Source: an uncultured Spirochaetaceae bacterium
GTDB taxonomy: Bacteria > Spirochaetota > Spirochaetia > Sphaerochaetales > Sphaerochaetaceae
Reading direction: 5' to 3'
NCBI GenBank assembly: GCA_944389505.1
Contig: CALXMP010000007.1
Span: 28,889-92,888 of the forward strand
DNA: 64,000 nucleotides
The notes under the pieces: model-generated
Databases searched by the model: none
What the model was told of the DNA's origin: nothing
Seen by the model: the letters and a program-made list of their open reading frames with translations, nothing else
Shown here: one piece after another, positions 36,028 to 43,407 of the stretch
How the letters are laid out: every line of letters starts with the position of its first letter
Numbering within the stretch: position 1 is the stretch's first letter
Made by a program: the position numbers and the translations under genes

Positions 36028-36058
36028 CATCATTAATCTAGGAATGAAGGAATACGAT
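36028..36058 (+). repeat. Truncated copy of a cassette leader (vestige)
   Basis: CATCATTAATCTAGGAAT, then GAAG, then GAATACGAT. The same 18-mer and the GAATACGAT end occur in the leader of the lipoprotein gene at 54665-55861 (read on its own strand), separated there by AGGAGAG. Here the sequence runs on the plus strand and is not followed by a lipoprotein gene, so it looks like a leader left behind by recombination. Confidence 0.65.
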
Positions 36059-36121
36059 CCATCATCCAAGGATCTTCCGATCCTCATGGCAATATCCACC
36101 TATTCCCATCAGAACCAGAGA

Positions 36122-36153
36122 AGGCTGCAGCCGCTCAGGCTAAGCCGCAGCCC
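36122..36153 (-). repeat. Conserved-loop hairpin, copy 3
   Basis: On the minus strand GGGCTGCGG pairs with CTGCAGCCT over 9 bp with two G-T wobbles, around CTTAGCCTGAGCGG (one base different from the other copies). TTCTCTGG follows, so termination would be weak. It is 65 bp after the HTH stop codon and about 95 bp before copy 2. Confidence 0.7.
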
Positions 36154-36218
36154 GTTTGTGATATTAACCAGAAGAGCTAGACACCAAATGAATGATATCC
36201 TCGCTTCTATCTGCATTC

Positions 36219-36434
36219 TCAGAGGGTGACAGCTGCGCTGCTTCCCCTCTCCGCCCAGGAGTTGTCCCCCGAGGCATAGCGCCTCTTGTAGTCCCGTACT
36301 GTATATGTGTTCAGTCCTGCAAGCTGCGCCGTCTTCTTATAACCGTAACCCTCTTCAAAGAGCTTCAAGCATTCCTGACGCTTATCATTCGGAATGCGCT
36401 TTCTAGCGCCCCGGAGGGACTCATTACTTTCCAT
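36219..36434 (-). CDS. Small helix-turn-helix protein, cassette 1
   Basis: This 71-residue basic protein has one recognisable helix-turn-helix, about residues 18-52: QECLKLFEEGYGYKKTAQLAGLNTYTVRDYKRRY. The pattern (GYGYKKTAxLAGLNxxTVRDY) resembles the N-terminal HTH of IS-type transposases, but no catalytic domain follows. It has a good AAAGGAGGG site and lies 37 bp after the lipoprotein stop, in the same transcript. Its paralogue at 54361 is identical over GYGYKKTA and LAGLNTYTVRDY. A regulator of the lipoprotein family or a recombination accessory are both possible. Confidence 0.75.
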   Translation of the reverse strand: MESNESLRGARKRIPNDKRQECLKLFEEGYGYKKTAQLAGLNTYTVRDYKRRYASGDNSWAERGSSAAVTL

Positions 36435-36444
36435 ATGCCCTCCT

Positions 36445-36471
36445 TTTATGAGGCTAAATTAGCCTCATAAA
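36445..36471 (-). repeat. Intercistronic hairpin, cassette 1
   Basis: TTTATGAGGCTAA and TTAGCCTCATAAA form a 13-bp palindrome with a single central base, between the lipoprotein stop codon and the HTH ribosome binding site. No T-run follows in either direction, so it is not a standard terminator. It may block decay, hide or space the downstream start, or serve as an operator. Confidence 0.7.
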
Positions 36472-37818
36472 TTACTTTGATTCCGCTACAACCTCAGCGT
36501 CAACCTTTACGCCAGTAACAACACCTTCAAAATGTCCATACTGATCATTTACTGTCTTCCATGTAAATGTGAAATTACCAAGACCTGTAAGAGTACCTTC
36601 TGCATCAGGAGTAAGCTTCCAGTTAGTTGCACCATACTTGTCAAATCCCTGAATCTTTACTTCTACACCACCAACAGTCTTTACTGTTGCTGTAAAATCA
36701 GAAGGAACAATCGTTGTCTCCTTTCCAGCAGGAATCTTAGAAGCAGCCCCCTCTTCGTCGACTCTATACTTGAAGTTTGTTGCTTCAACAGCAGTCTTTA
36801 CAGCGTCTGCCTTAAGTGTATCCTTTACTGTCATTGTAAGAGTCTTCTGAAGATCAAGTCCAAAGTTCGGATCAACCTTACCATCATCTCCTACTTCAGA
36901 ACTTGGAAGGAACTGAATAGTTGCAGTAAATGCCTTTGTTGCCTCAGCCTCTTCTGAAGGCTTGCGATTCGTAATATCGTCAGCCTGCAACTCCGTAGAC
37001 TTAATCTCGCCGGAAATTACATCGTATGTTGTTCCATCGACAAGAAGAAGCGGTGTTCTACCGGTCATATCAGCAACAACGCCATATACCTTATAGGATA
37101 CAGTCTGTCCAACTGTTGCCTCATATGAAGTTCCAGTAGCAACTACTTTCTCGTCAACAATCCAATCAATGCTAAGATCTGTAACCTCTCCAAGTGTTAC
37201 TTCCTTCTTCTGCTCAGGCTCTTTTACCAGCGTAAGAGTAGTTGTGAAAGAAAGCGTCTCAGTTGTATATTTTATATTTGAATATGTTACAGTAACTTCA
37301 CCTGACTCAGTATTGAGCTCAACCTTATATCCAGCTGAGATTGTTTTTTCCTTACCGTCACTATACTTAGCTACAACTGATTTAATTGCACCTTCAACAT
37401 CTTCGAGATCGGAAATAAGGCTCGTGCCGTCCTCATCAGCAAGCTTCTCTGGATCAAATGTTACAGCAAGATCACCGGCAAGAGCATATGCATCAACAAA
37501 AACCTTTCCTGTACCTGTCTGATTTCCTGTTCCCCATGATACAGTAGCTGTATTGCGACCAGGAACTGGTGTTGCAATCTCAACAGAACCAATTACTGTA
37601 TCTACAGTATCGTCAAGGCGCTCAATGCTAATATATGTCTCAGCTTTGAAGGCTTCGCCAGCATATACTTTGAGAGCAGATGGATCAACGATTGTTACAT
37701 TGATAACATCCTTTGCATCTTCACCTGTATACGGCCATTCCATCTGTGGCTGCTCACAAGCAGTGAATGCAACAAGCATCATTGCTGCAAGCGCAATAGT
37801 GAGAATAGATTTCTTCAT
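36472..37818 (-). CDS. Variable surface lipoprotein with Ig-like segments, cassette 1
   Basis: The 448-residue protein begins with a lipoprotein signal peptide (MKKSILTIALAAMMLVAFTAC) whose lipidated Cys would be residue 21. The signal is almost the same as that of the cassette 2 protein. The mature part is beta-rich, with Ig-like (Big_3-type) features such as YSDGKEKTISAGYKVEL...GEVTVTYSNIKY near residues 165-200. It is very rich in Thr, Val, Glu and Lys. The start is the ATG with GGAGGAAAG upstream, not a longer in-frame start that would cross the promoter. Expression probably depends on the poly-G promoter. Surface exposure is inferred from class, not shown. Confidence 0.8.
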   Translation of the reverse strand: MKKSILTIALAAMMLVAFTACEQPQMEWPYTGEDAKDVINVTIVDPSALKVYAGEAFKAETYISIERLDDTVDTVIGSVEIATPVPGRNTATVSWGTGNQTGTGKVFVDAYALAGDLAVTFDPEKLADEDGTSLISDLEDVEGAIKSVVAKYSDGKEKTISAGYKVELNTESGEVTVTYSNIKYTTETLSFTTTLTLVKEPEQKKEVTLGEVTDLSIDWIVDEKVVATGTSYEATVGQTVSYKVYGVVADMTGRTPLLLVDGTTYDVISGEIKSTELQADDITNRKPSEEAEATKAFTATIQFLPSSEVGDDGKVDPNFGLDLQKTLTMTVKDTLKADAVKTAVEATNFKYRVDEEGAASKIPAGKETTIVPSDFTATVKTVGGVEVKIQGFDKYGATNWKLTPDAEGTLTGLGNFTFTWKTVNDQYGHFEGVVTGVKVDAEVVAESK

Positions 37819-37845
37819 CGTATTCTTTCCTCCAATTAATTTGCT

Positions 37846-37881
37846 CCTATAGGCTACCCCCCCCCGGTTGCATTTTGTCAA
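37846..37881 (-). promoter_or_regulatory. Poly-G phase-variable promoter, cassette 1
   Basis: On the minus strand: TTGACA (37876-37881), 10 nt, a run of nine G (37857-37865), TAGCC, then TATAGG. The spacer from TTGACA to TATAGG is 24 bp, or 19 bp to the alternative -10 TAGCCT, both longer than the ideal 17. Slippage in the G run would bring the boxes into or out of register. Confidence 0.75.
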
Positions 37882-38188
37882 GCGCTTTTTATAACTTTCT
37901 TCAGATTTTTTCTTTTCCTATCTTCGGCGGGCAAGGGAATTAGGGATTGCTTTGTTAGTCCAGGGGGTTCACTGCATTTTATTTATGCATCGCCTCGCGT
38001 GCGTGCATTATGTGTCCGCGCGCGTATCTCGTGCTCCTGTATGGATTTATGTGCGTTTTTGTGCTTGCTTTATCCCTTCCGCCGTGCAATACTCTTATCC
38101 ATACACGACGTGGGAGGGAATACATATTGCTTTCGGCTTCAGGGCTTATCGTGCTGTGATGTCTCCCTTCTGAAAGGAGGATGCTATT
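37882..38188. other. Intergenic region with alternating purine-pyrimidine stretch
   Basis: About 300 bp between the cassette 1 promoter and the XRE-like gene. It contains T-rich runs near the promoter and, at about 37990-38070, stretches of alternating purine/pyrimidine bases with many CpG and TpG steps (for example CGCGCGCGTAT). No gene is seen. A good AAAGGAGG site for the gene at 38189 ends it. Confidence 0.5.
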
Positions 38189-39133
38189 ATGCACTGTTCA
38201 ACAATCACCGCGAGGGGATTCTCCTCCCCTTGCCTCTTCTCCTGGGATCCCTGCCTGTATACCCTGTCCAGAATGCTATCCAGATTAGGCTTGGATGTTA
38301 TAGATTTCCTATCCATGCTTGAGTCCGGGGATGAGCTATATTTCCCTGTTGCTTCATCACCAGCATCCTTTCCCATCTTCCTCAATGATGAGCTCCATGA
38401 TGTGCTTATGGAGGAGTATTCAGCAAAGGATATCAATCCGCCACATATGATGAGGGAGCTCAGGAGGTCATACTCATCGCGCATATCCACCATAGCATGC
38501 CTGGCATCATCGGTGGGCATGTCCCTTAAGGAGCTCCTTATAAGGGCAAGGGAGAGAAGGGAATCATCGGGATACAATGATTATCTTCCATGCGAGGCAT
38601 CACCTTCAGGATATCCCCTTCCGCTCTCTGTCATCCACTGCCTCCATCTCCTTCTGAGGCTTGAGGGATACATGGATATGCCTGATGCGTTCTTCACCTC
38701 TGTACGGAAGGATGGATGGAATCCAATCCTGTCATCCCTTCCATCAGTCCTCTTCCCTCTGTCCATCGATATAGCTGACCTTATCGCATGCTGCATTGAT
38801 TGCAATGATGATATAGTCATCTCCCCATCCATTGATTTCAGGGGAAGGACATATGAGGGGATAATGGAGACCGTATGGATGATGCATATGGAGGAAGGGA
38901 ACACGAAGGGATCTATAAGCAGGGATACGGGGAACAGCAAGCCGAATGTGATAAGGATGATGGGGAGGATGGATGGGGAGATATCATTGGCCACTGTCAT
39001 CAGGTACATAAGGCCGATGGATATAACCGTATCGGAGGTATTCAGGAGGCATGACAGGAGGATGGAGGAATTGGAGGCAGCTATATCCGAGGAGCCCTTT
39101 GATGACACGGATAATGAAGAGGATGAGGAATGA
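38189..39133 (+). CDS. XRE-like DNA-binding protein with several HTH-like segments
   Basis: This 314-residue protein is not a member of a family I can name. Near the C-terminus (about residues 238-290) GSISRDTGNSKPNVIRMMGRMDGEISLATVIRYIRPMDITVSEVF fits an XRE/lambda-repressor HTH. Two earlier stretches, LSRMLSRLGLDVIDFLSMLE (about 27-46) and ISTIACLASSVGMSLKELLIRA (about 98-119), look like the last two helices of the same fold. The tail is acidic (DDTDNEEDEE). It has a strong AAAGGAGG site. It is divergent from lipoprotein cassette 1 and could regulate it. Confidence 0.68.
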   Translation: MHCSTITARGFSSPCLFSWDPCLYTLSRMLSRLGLDVIDFLSMLESGDELYFPVASSPASFPIFLNDELHDVLMEEYSAKDINPPHMMRELRRSYSSRISTIACLASSVGMSLKELLIRARERRESSGYNDYLPCEASPSGYPLPLSVIHCLHLLLRLEGYMDMPDAFFTSVRKDGWNPILSSLPSVLFPLSIDIADLIACCIDCNDDIVISPSIDFRGRTYEGIMETVWMMHMEEGNTKGSISRDTGNSKPNVIRMMGRMDGEISLATVIRYIRPMDITVSEVFRRHDRRMEELEAAISEEPFDDTDNEEDEE

Positions 39134-39332
39134 TTATGCCTGAAGCAATGGTTCCTATATATAACCTATTATATGAATCAGCACTTCATGAAATACAGGG
39201 GCGTATTTGAGCAGAATATATGAAATATTGCTTCATATTGTTGCTACAAAATAGCCCTCTTGGCTTCATTGCGAGGAGGGTTAGCTACTAGCTACTGCAT
39301 TAATTTCATGGCTCATCCGGTTTCCATGAATA

Positions 39333-39361
39333 TTAACAAGTGAACCGTTTGATAGTATCAT
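39333..39361 (+). promoter_or_regulatory. Promoter of the AgrC-like kinase, predicted leaderless
   Basis: TTAACA (39333-39338), a 17-bp spacer and TATCAT (39356-39361) are followed by exactly 6 nt and the ATG at 39368. No ribosome binding site is seen. Confidence 0.65.
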
Positions 39362-39367
39362 TTTGGC

Positions 39368-40657
39368 ATGAATATGCTATGGATAGACATCATTAGGATG
39401 ATTCTTATTGTCATATGCCATGCATTCTCGCTCTGCATTCTGTCAGAACCTAAGCCTTCGATAAAGCATCCCAAACTGATGTGGTCAGCATTTGCAGTTG
39501 CGCTTATGGCGGTAGGAATACTGATAATCTATCCTTCGGGAGGGTTCACCTCCACAACGGCATTCATAATTTATTTTATATTCTTCATTCCTTGCCTGAT
39601 GCTTTTCATGTTTGCATCGGAGGGAACTCCGAAGAGGAATCTGTTCACATTCGCCCTGTATTCCGCATATTTTGTTCTTACTGCGGTCATTGCTGAACTC
39701 ATCTCGGAAATCTTTAGACTGGGACCGATTGCACAGGCCTTGATAAGAACCTCTTTCTCTGTGCTCCTGATAGTCTTCAGTGAGATCAGACTCCGCCGCA
39801 TATTCAGGAAGTATACGGAGGAGATAGCACATGGATGGGGTCGTCTATCCATATTCGCTGTCGTATCGACTTTAGCTATGTCCATATTCTCATTGACAGG
39901 TATGTTCTTCATAGCCGATTCCAGCACATATGTCGTGCTTATGTCCGTATTCATAATTCATGTGCTTGCGTCATTCATGCTTGTATTCCTTATAATAAAG
40001 CTTCTCAATGAGCGTAACCTACTGCAGATGGAACGTTATCAGGATGATACGCTCAGAGCTGAGATCGAGATGGAAAAGGATTTCATAGAAACTGCCATAC
40101 GGTACAGGCATGATCTCAGGCATCATGATGCTGTACTCCTCGATTTCCTCAGGGATGGCCATATAGAGGAGGCCATAGCATATATAGAGGAACATAGCGC
40201 AAGCATCGATAAGACAAAAATCCAGATGTATTCTCCGAATATTATCTTCAACGCGCTTCTCAGGACATATGCCAGAAGATGCATGGAGAACAATATAGCA
40301 TTCTCTGCAGACACTTCAATCCCGAATGAGATCGACATCCCTATGCTCTCGATATCTATAATATTCGGCAATCTTCTGGAGAATGCTTTCGAGGCTGCAA
40401 GGAAGGCTGAGAAGCCGTTCATGAGGATATCAGCGGAATTCGATGGCGGAAAGCTCAAAGCTAAGGTCCACAACAGCATGGCAGGAAGCATCATATGGGA
40501 AAGAGGCATTCCCTCCTCAACGAAGAAAAACGGGGGGACAGGCATAAGAAGCGCTATCGCGACCCTTGATAAGCATGGCGGCATGCTTAGGATGAAGCAG
40601 GAAGGAGCGGTATTCCTCTCAGAGGTTATAATCCCGTGCTCCATCACTGCAGAGTAG
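39368..40657 (+). CDS. AgrC/GHKL-type sensor histidine kinase (orphan)
   Basis: The 429-residue protein has six or more hydrophobic segments in the first 215 residues, a sensor layout typical of peptide-sensing kinases. The kinase part has the H-box RYRHDLRHHDAVLLDFL, N-box IIFGNLLENAFEAA and G-box GGTGIRSAIATLDKHGG, matching the GHKL/HPK10 group rather than classical HisKA kinases. Such kinases normally pair with a LytTR response regulator, but none lies in the window. A peptide or quorum signal is possible but not shown. Confidence 0.85.
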   Translation: MNMLWIDIIRMILIVICHAFSLCILSEPKPSIKHPKLMWSAFAVALMAVGILIIYPSGGFTSTTAFIIYFIFFIPCLMLFMFASEGTPKRNLFTFALYSAYFVLTAVIAELISEIFRLGPIAQALIRTSFSVLLIVFSEIRLRRIFRKYTEEIAHGWGRLSIFAVVSTLAMSIFSLTGMFFIADSSTYVVLMSVFIIHVLASFMLVFLIIKLLNERNLLQMERYQDDTLRAEIEMEKDFIETAIRYRHDLRHHDAVLLDFLRDGHIEEAIAYIEEHSASIDKTKIQMYSPNIIFNALLRTYARRCMENNIAFSADTSIPNEIDIPMLSISIIFGNLLENAFEAARKAEKPFMRISAEFDGGKLKAKVHNSMAGSIIWERGIPSSTKKNGGTGIRSAIATLDKHGGMLRMKQEGAVFLSEVIIPCSITAE

Positions 40658-40677
40658 AACAAAGATTTCCGAAAATA

Positions 40678-40683
40678 TATAAT
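40678..40683 (+). promoter_or_regulatory. -10 box of the TrmJ-like gene, predicted leaderless
   Basis: A perfect TATAAT ends 7 nt before the ATG at 40691. There is no good -35 box and no ribosome binding site. Confidence 0.5.
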
Positions 40684-40690
40684 CGCGTCC

Positions 40691-41431
40691 ATGGAGAGAG
40701 ATGGATATCTATCTAGGATAAGGATAGTCCTTGTCGACACTCAGGACGGGGCTAATATCGGGTCATGCTGCAGGGCGATGAAGACGATGGGAATCGAGCG
40801 CCTTGTCATCACTGGCGGCAGGGAATATGACGAGGACAGGGTTCGTACGCTCGCCCTCCATGCTGCGGATGTATGGGAGAATGCAGAGAGATTCGACACC
40901 CTCTCAGAAGCACTTGAAGGAAGCATATTCACAGTAGGCGCAACAAGGCGGAGAGGCAAGTTCAGGAAGCTCAGTGCATTCTCTCCGGAGCAGCTTGCAG
41001 AGAAGCTTTCCACTCTCCCCGATGGTGATATCTCAATTGTATTCGGAAGAGAGTCCGACGGACTTAGGGATGATGAGGTCGCAATGTGCTCATCGATCGT
41101 CACGATCCCGACATCAGACCGCTTCCCTTCCCTCAATCTCTCACAGGCTGTCCAGATCATCGCCTATACGCTGTTCACAAATGCAGCGAAGTACAAAAGC
41201 GGGATGACCGCTATTACGCATGAGCGCATCGGCAAGGGTGTATCGGAGATGGTATCCCATCTCGATAACATGGGATACTTCAAGCTCGATGATGAGAGGA
41301 AATGGACGGAGCAGCTCCTGAAGGACATCACGGAGAGAGCAGCGCTGTCAGAGAGCGAGATGCAGAGATTCGAGAAGATATTCCGCAAGGCGGAGCTTAT
41401 AGCGCTCCATAGGAGAAACGAGGATGCATGA
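40691..41431 (+). CDS. trmJ: TrmJ-like SPOUT RNA 2'-O-methyltransferase
   Basis: This 246-residue enzyme has the SpoU knot motifs: VDTQDGANIGSCCRAMKTMGIERLVITGG (motif 1), IVFGRESDGLRDDEVAMC (motif 2) and IPTSDRFPSLNLSQAVQIIAYTLF (motif 3, normally Pro-S/N-LNLS). Motif content and length fit TrmJ, which methylates residue 32 in the tRNA anticodon loop, but other TrmH-like targets cannot be excluded. The downstream GDPD gene overlaps its end by 8 bp. Confidence 0.82.
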   Translation: MERDGYLSRIRIVLVDTQDGANIGSCCRAMKTMGIERLVITGGREYDEDRVRTLALHAADVWENAERFDTLSEALEGSIFTVGATRRRGKFRKLSAFSPEQLAEKLSTLPDGDISIVFGRESDGLRDDEVAMCSSIVTIPTSDRFPSLNLSQAVQIIAYTLFTNAAKYKSGMTAITHERIGKGVSEMVSHLDNMGYFKLDDERKWTEQLLKDITERAALSESEMQRFEKIFRKAELIALHRRNEDA

Positions 41432-42221
41432 CTTTCTTTCACCCATGCCAAGGGTTGTTGCACATAGAGGCGATAGCGCCAATTTCCCGGAGAATACGCT
41501 TCCGGCATTCATATCAGGGGCGAAAATGGGCATCGATGTCATAGAGACCGATGTCCATCTCACAAGAGATGGGGAGATCGTCATATGGCATGATCCGACT
41601 CTTGAGAGGAATACCGATGGCGAAGGAGCTTTGGAAATACATACGCTCAAGGAGCTGAAGAAGCTCGATGCGGGATACACATTCACAAAGGATGGAGGTA
41701 AGACATTCCCCTTCAGGGGAAAGGGCGTACAGCTCTGCACGCTCTCAGAGGCGCTCGAGGCCTGTCCCGATGAAAGGTTCAACATAGATCTAAAGAGCCA
41801 GGAAGAGGACATAGTCGAGACGTATATCGATGTAATCAGGAAGCATCATGCGGAGAACAGGGTCTGCACTGCATCATTCCACCTGAACAACCTGAAAAAG
41901 CTCAGGAAGCTTGCCCCGGATTTCCTTACATCTGTATCGACACTTGAGGTCGCTCCTCTTATATTCAGGACGAAGCTCCATATGCTTCCCTCCTCCTTCG
42001 ACAGAAAAATCATCTTCCAGGTACCGGTGAAGCAGTATGGTATCACGATAATAAACAAAAGGTTCATCGATGAAATGCACAAGCGCGATGCTGTCGTGAT
42101 GGTATGGACGATTAATGATGAAAAAGAGATGGAACGGTTATATTCTATGGGGGTCGATACTATAATGACGGACGATCCCGCTCTTCTGATAAGAACCGCG
42201 GAAAGGCATGGAATAAGGTGA
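41424..42221 (+). CDS. Glycerophosphodiester phosphodiesterase
   Basis: This 265-residue TIM-barrel enzyme hydrolyses glycerophosphodiesters to glycerol 3-phosphate and an alcohol. VVAHRGDSANFPENTLPAF carries the catalytic HRG and the metal-binding Glu. IETDVHLTRDGEIVIWHDPTLERNTDG carries ExD and the second His, and WTINDEKEMERLYSMGVDTIMTDDP closes the barrel. It has no signal peptide, so it is the cytoplasmic UgpQ-like form. AGGAG lies 8 nt before the ATG, inside the end of the preceding gene. Confidence 0.93.
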   Translation: MHDFLSPMPRVVAHRGDSANFPENTLPAFISGAKMGIDVIETDVHLTRDGEIVIWHDPTLERNTDGEGALEIHTLKELKKLDAGYTFTKDGGKTFPFRGKGVQLCTLSEALEACPDERFNIDLKSQEEDIVETYIDVIRKHHAENRVCTASFHLNNLKKLRKLAPDFLTSVSTLEVAPLIFRTKLHMLPSSFDRKIIFQVPVKQYGITIINKRFIDEMHKRDAVVMVWTINDEKEMERLYSMGVDTIMTDDPALLIRTAERHGIR

Positions 42222-42230
42222 GGTACTACT

Positions 42231-43334
42231 ATGGCAAGTGATGTATTCTTCTCGGATCTGAGAACGGATTTCGGGAATAATCTTCTTGATAAACTCAGGA
42301 AGGTAATGAGAAAGGCAGGAATCGATAAGATCGATTTCCAGGATCACTATGCAGCGATCAAACTCCATTTCGGAGAACCGGGGAATCTTGCATTCCTCCG
42401 TCCGAACTGGGCAAAGACAGTTGCTGACGAAGTAAAGAGACTCGGAGGAAAGCCATTCCTTACCGACTGCAACACGCTCTATGTCGGCGGCAGGAAGAAT
42501 GCTCTTGATCATCTTGATACAGCGAATCTCAATGGCTTCTCCCCTCTCTCGACGGGCTGCCAGATCATAATCGCAGACGGTCTGAAAGGATTGGACGATC
42601 TTGAGGTACCTGTGAATGGACAGTATGTCCATGAGGCAAAGATCGGAAGAGCCATCATGGATGCCGATATCATCATATCGCTCTCGCACTTCAAGGGACA
42701 TGAGGCTACCGGCTTCGGCGGAGCGCTGAAGAACATCGGAATGGGCTCGGGTTCCAGAAGAGGCAAAATGGAGATGCATGCTGCAGGAAAGCCAGTCGTG
42801 GAGGAAAAGCTCTGCATAGGCTGCGGCAAATGCCAGCAGATCTGCGCACATTCAGCCCCTATCATCAAGGACAGGAAATGCAGGATCGACCACGACAAGT
42901 GCGTAGGATGCGGAAGGTGTATCGCAATATGCCCGAAGGATGCAATCCATGAGGGAACAAGCAACTCTAATGAGATCCTCAACTGCAAGATGATGGAATA
43001 CACCAAGGCTGTACTCCAGGGCCGTCCTTCATTCCACATCGCAATCGCTATCGATATCTCCCCGAACTGCGACTGCCACAGCGAGAACGATGCCCCGATT
43101 GTTCCGAATATCGGAATATTCGCATCATTCGATCCTGTCGCTCTCGATCAGGCATGCGCGGATGCAGTAAACAGGATGCCTATGAATCCGAATACGATGC
43201 TGTCCTCAGCAGCCCACACACATCATGATCACTTCGATGATGTGCACCCGGACACGAACTGGAAGCAGGGCCTTGAATATGCGGAGAAGATCGGGCTCGG
43301 AACCAGGGAATACAACCTGATTACAGTGAAGTGA
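42231..43334 (+). CDS. DUF362 protein with 2[4Fe-4S] ferredoxin domain
   Basis: The 367-residue protein has an N-terminal DUF362 domain (about 1-180; KLHFGEPGNLAFLRPNWAK, DCNTLYVGGRKNALDHLD, LSHFKGHEATGFGGALKNIGMG). A bacterial-type ferredoxin insert follows with CIGCGKCQQIC and CVGCGRCIAICPKDA, and a further Cys pair (NCDC) and histidine-rich HTHHDHFDDVH lie near the end. Function is unknown in the family, although electron transfer is implied. A GAGG site 8 bp after the GDPD stop puts it in the same transcript. Confidence 0.88.
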   Translation: MASDVFFSDLRTDFGNNLLDKLRKVMRKAGIDKIDFQDHYAAIKLHFGEPGNLAFLRPNWAKTVADEVKRLGGKPFLTDCNTLYVGGRKNALDHLDTANLNGFSPLSTGCQIIIADGLKGLDDLEVPVNGQYVHEAKIGRAIMDADIIISLSHFKGHEATGFGGALKNIGMGSGSRRGKMEMHAAGKPVVEEKLCIGCGKCQQICAHSAPIIKDRKCRIDHDKCVGCGRCIAICPKDAIHEGTSNSNEILNCKMMEYTKAVLQGRPSFHIAIAIDISPNCDCHSENDAPIVPNIGIFASFDPVALDQACADAVNRMPMNPNTMLSSAAHTHHDHFDDVHPDTNWKQGLEYAEKIGLGTREYNLITVK

Positions 43335-43361
43335 TTATCCATACTACATCCAAGCTGTAAG

Positions 43362-43399
43362 CAATGTCCTGCGGTTTCTGGCCTGCAGGACATTGTTTT
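43362..43399 (+). terminator. Terminator of the trmJ-GDPD-DUF362 operon
   Basis: An 11-bp stem, CAATGTCCTGC/GCAGGACATTG, with a 12-nt loop is followed by TTTT. It begins 28 nt after the stop codon, directly before the convergent feoB end. Confidence 0.85.
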
Positions 43400-43407
43400 G
43401 CTATTTC

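Noticed and set aside
36044..36229. 61-residue plus-strand open frame after the leader vestige
   Set aside because: It begins inside the vestigial leader, crosses hairpin copy 3 and the end of the HTH gene and encodes no recognisable protein.
38146..38577. 143-residue minus-strand open frame opposite the XRE-like gene
   Set aside because: Shadow of the plus-strand gene, which has the better ribosome binding site, an HTH motif and normal codon use.
39240..39300. CCCTC/GAGGG hairpin before the AgrC-like kinase
   Set aside because: Only 5 paired bases with a long loop and no T run; could be chance.
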